Source: Nitrospira sp.
GTDB lineage: Bacteria; Nitrospirota; Thermodesulfovibrionia; UBA6902
DNA length: 34,597 bases
NCBI GenBank assembly: GCA_016784355.1
Contig: JADHUV010000027.1
Coordinates: 1 to 34,597 of the forward strand
Reading direction: 5' to 3'
A program made the translations under genes and the position numbers. Below, one piece after another: positions 32,562 through 34,597 of the stretch. The notes under the pieces are model-generated. The model was not told the origin of the DNA and made no database searches. It saw nothing but the letters and a program-made list of their open reading frames with translations. Numbering within the stretch: the stretch's first letter is position 1; the number at the start of each line of letters is the position of its first letter.

Positions 32562-34597
32562 TTACGCTTTGCTTACTTTTACAACAGTGTCATTCCAGCG
32601 CTGGAAACCACCAAGGCGGTCACCTCTATTAGGTATTACCTGATTAGGGTGTGATCCGTGCCATTTCCAGTGGATGTTCTTGTCATCCGGATCATCCATG
32701 CCTCCCGGTGCCCGTTTGCCCGAGGCATACCTTCCGTACTGGTAATGGCCCATGTGGTGAGATATGTGGATATGCCCCGGTTGGGCATTCTCGGTCACAT
32801 GAACAAAGGTTTCCATTGAACCGATAGATGAAGTGACATTCACTTTGTCACCATCCTTGATCCCCCTGCTGCCTGCATCGATCGGATTGATCCATGCAAA
32901 GTTGTTCGGGTATATCTCGGTCAGCCACTTGTTGTTCTGTGTACGTGAGTGAGTCTGGACACAGACCTTGTAAGTGGTCAGGTGCATGTCATCTGGACCC
33001 ATGTTTTTCTGGTTTGGTGCAGGATGCCACTCAGGAAGGGCATTGTAACCTGCATCCACGATCGGCTGTGACCAGAGTTCCATGTAGCCGGACTTGTTGA
33101 TCTTGTCAGGTTTGAAACCTGCGATGAGCTTGTTGCCCATCTTTGTAGCGACATAACCCTTGTACGCATTTTTGGTCTTGAAGTAGCTGTCGCCAGCTTT
33201 TGCGTCTACTTTTTCAGGGTTCCAGTAGACACCGGCCTGTTCATCATAGACCACACCCGGCTTCTTGATCTCGCTTTCCGGAACTTCTTTTTTGTAACTG
33301 TAGTATTTTGGCACGCCGTCATTCCATACACCATGCTTGGCCATGTATGCCCAGCCGCCGGCTTCCTTGACTCCAGGTGTCATATCAACTGACATCTTGA
33401 CGTACTCTTCTTTTGTTTTATAGTCAGTCTCTATGCCCAGACGGTTACAGACCTCGATCATAACATCACCAAAATCACGTGCCTCACCGAGAGGTTTGAC
33501 AAGCGCCTGGCGTATGTAGTGTTCGCCGATCTGTGTCGGGTCTACCATGTCTTCCCAGTCATACCTCTCAAGGTATGTTGCGTCGGGAAGTATCATGTCC
33601 GCGTATTGCGTGGAATCACCATAGGAAGTATCACATGAGACAACAAAGGGAAGAAGCTTTTCATCTTTGACGATCTCTATGTTACGCATATGGTTACCGT
33701 TGGCAAATACGGGGGTGTAGCAGTACCAGAGCGCAAGATCAAACGTACCAGGGCCTTTTGCCTTGATCCTGTCAAGCACCTGGTGACTGGCGTGGTGAGT
33801 CGGGAAAGGATAGGACTCGGGCTGTCCTTTGGGAGCACCGTCAAAAATGTCTTCGACCTTTTTTGTCTTGGCCTTTGGCACCTTTGCTGATTTCCACCCT
33901 GCACCGACTGCCTTGCAGTTTGTACCCGGAGCATCGATATTTCCTGTCAACGATGTCAGAACCTGACGTGCACGCTCTGCATCAGTACCATTATAGGTAG
34001 TAACAGGTCCCCTGTAAGCCATCAGAACGGCTGGTTTGGTTGTAGCATACTCAACAGCTATACGTTCTATTGTCTCTGCGGGTACACCACTTATCTTTGC
34101 AGCCCATGCCGGTGTATAGCTGGCATAGTGTTTCTTAAGCGCAGCAATCTTGTTTGCCACTGAATCATCATGCTTAGGGGTGCACTTGCAGTACTTCAGG
34201 AATTCCTCTCCATCACCTTTGTACAGGCCCTTATCAAGTATTACTTTGGTCATTGCCAGAAATACTGCCATGTCAGTACCCTGTTTGATAGGTATGTACT
34301 CATCAGACTTCGCAGCAGTATTTGACATCCTTACATCAAAGGTCACCATCCGTACACCGCGATCCACCTTGGCCCTCATGACTCTGTGAGCCACGGACAT
34401 GTGGTTTGTATGGGTCTCAAGGATATTACTTCCAAAGATAAGCATCATCTTTGTATTATCGATATCCCAGTTGTCAAAGTGACCACCCCAGGTCATTTCC
34501 TGTGCCGTCCACTTTGCTGACTCACACACGCCTGTGTGGTTACCCATTGATCCTGTACCTGTAGCCTTTACAAGGCCGCCGATAAGTGCACCGGAAC
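32562..34597 (-). CDS. Molybdopterin oxidoreductase catalytic subunit (DMSO reductase superfamily), C-terminal part
   Basis: The gene runs off the right edge. About 678 codons are seen, and the frame is open to the edge (SGALIGGLVKATGTG precedes the first internal Met). The N-terminal iron-sulfur motif and the residue that ligates molybdenum are outside the window. Superfamily features are MMLIFGSNILETHTNH and the following VRMVTFDVRMSNTAAKSDEYIPIKQGTDMAVFLAM; the domain III segment with VVSCDTSYGDSTQYADMILPDATYLERYD; and the C-terminal molydopterin-binding beta barrel with VCVQTHSRTQNNKW and GIKDGDKVNVTSSIGSME. The pattern suggests the polysulfide/thiosulfate/tetrathionate/arsenate reductase branch, probably exported, but the substrate cannot be assigned. 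A TorD-type chaperone gene follows, and a 16-bp-stem terminator closes the gene. Confidence 0.88.
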   Translation of the reverse strand, partial: SGALIGGLVKATGTGSMGNHTGVCESAKWTAQEMTWGGHFDNWDIDNTKMMLIFGSNILETHTNHMSVAHRVMRAKVDRGVRMVTFDVRMSNTAAKSDEYIPIKQGTDMAVFLAMTKVILDKGLYKGDGEEFLKYCKCTPKHDDSVANKIAALKKHYASYTPAWAAKISGVPAETIERIAVEYATTKPAVLMAYRGPVTTYNGTDAERARQVLTSLTGNIDAPGTNCKAVGAGWKSAKVPKAKTKKVEDIFDGAPKGQPESYPFPTHHASHQVLDRIKAKGPGTFDLALWYCYTPVFANGNHMRNIEIVKDEKLLPFVVSCDTSYGDSTQYADMILPDATYLERYDWEDMVDPTQIGEHYIRQALVKPLGEARDFGDVMIEVCNRLGIETDYKTKEEYVKMSVDMTPGVKEAGGWAYMAKHGVWNDGVPKYYSYKKEVPESEIKKPGVVYDEQAGVYWNPEKVDAKAGDSYFKTKNAYKGYVATKMGNKLIAGFKPDKINKSGYMELWSQPIVDAGYNALPEWHPAPNQKNMGPDDMHLTTYKVCVQTHSRTQNNKWLTEIYPNNFAWINPIDAGSRGIKDGDKVNVTSSIGSMETFVHVTENAQPGHIHISHHMGHYQYGRYASGKRAPGGMDDPDDKNIHWKWHGSHPNQVIPNRGDRLGGFQRWNDTVVKVSKA

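Overview
The window (34,597 bases, moderate GC) reads as chromosome of a Gram-negative, probably anaerobic bacterium. It carries the folate-dependent methyl-branch genes of the Wood-Ljungdahl pathway (fhs, a FolD-type enzyme, metF/metV, cooC), a molybdopterin oxidoreductase with a TorD-family chaperone, two-CW cysteine-rich proteins, lipoproteins with lipoboxes and a c-type-heme sensor. This set suggests Nitrospirota or Desulfobacterota. That placement is inference from gene content only; no rRNA or tRNA gene was seen.

Layout. (1) 1-3,803: the 3' end of a group II intron lies antisense in the first of three tandem two-CW genes. A 94-base foldback element sits between copies 2 and 3, followed by a NarL-type response regulator and its histidine kinase. 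(2) 3,804-6,430, plus strand: an orphan methyl-accepting chemotaxis protein behind a sigma-28-like promoter, then a mannosyl-3-phosphoglycerate phosphatase-like gene. (3) 6,433-20,696, almost all minus strand: panB, an FKBP isomerase, lgt, metF-metV, folE, a 447-residue FolD relative, 5-formyl-THF cyclo-ligase, cooC, aroE, a DUF512 radical SAM protein, pgsA, fhs and a LysR regulator. The run is broken only by a plus-strand RAYT transposase gene that carries four copies of its REP-like palindrome, one of them inside its own reading frame. (4) 20,837-31,497, mixed strands: AlkD-like protein, Na/Pi transporter, acyltransferase, a membrane-anchored rhodanese with two in-frame TGA codons at its active site, priA, a heme sensor without output domain, CPBP protease, Slp and TPR lipoproteins, a stand-alone archaeal-type threonyl-tRNA synthetase editing domain, PilZ protein, coiled-coil protein and a HicB-like orphan. 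(5) 31,544-34,597, minus strand: a small acidic exported peptide, a TorD-family chaperone and the C-terminal part of a molybdopterin oxidoreductase that runs off the right edge.

How the genes fit together. Fhs, the FolD relative and MetF/MetV would carry formate to methyl-THF; folE and the cyclo-ligase could support folate supply and repair. CooC implies a nickel CO dehydrogenase/acetyl-CoA synthase encoded elsewhere. The most notable observation is the rhodanese gene at 24,265-24,777. Its reading frame continues through TGA-ACA-TGA, exactly where the catalytic Cys belongs, to a normal rhodanese C-terminus, and a SECIS-like hairpin with a GU-containing loop follows at the right distance. I read it as a probable UxU selenoprotein (Sec-Thr-Sec) that ordinary gene callers would truncate.
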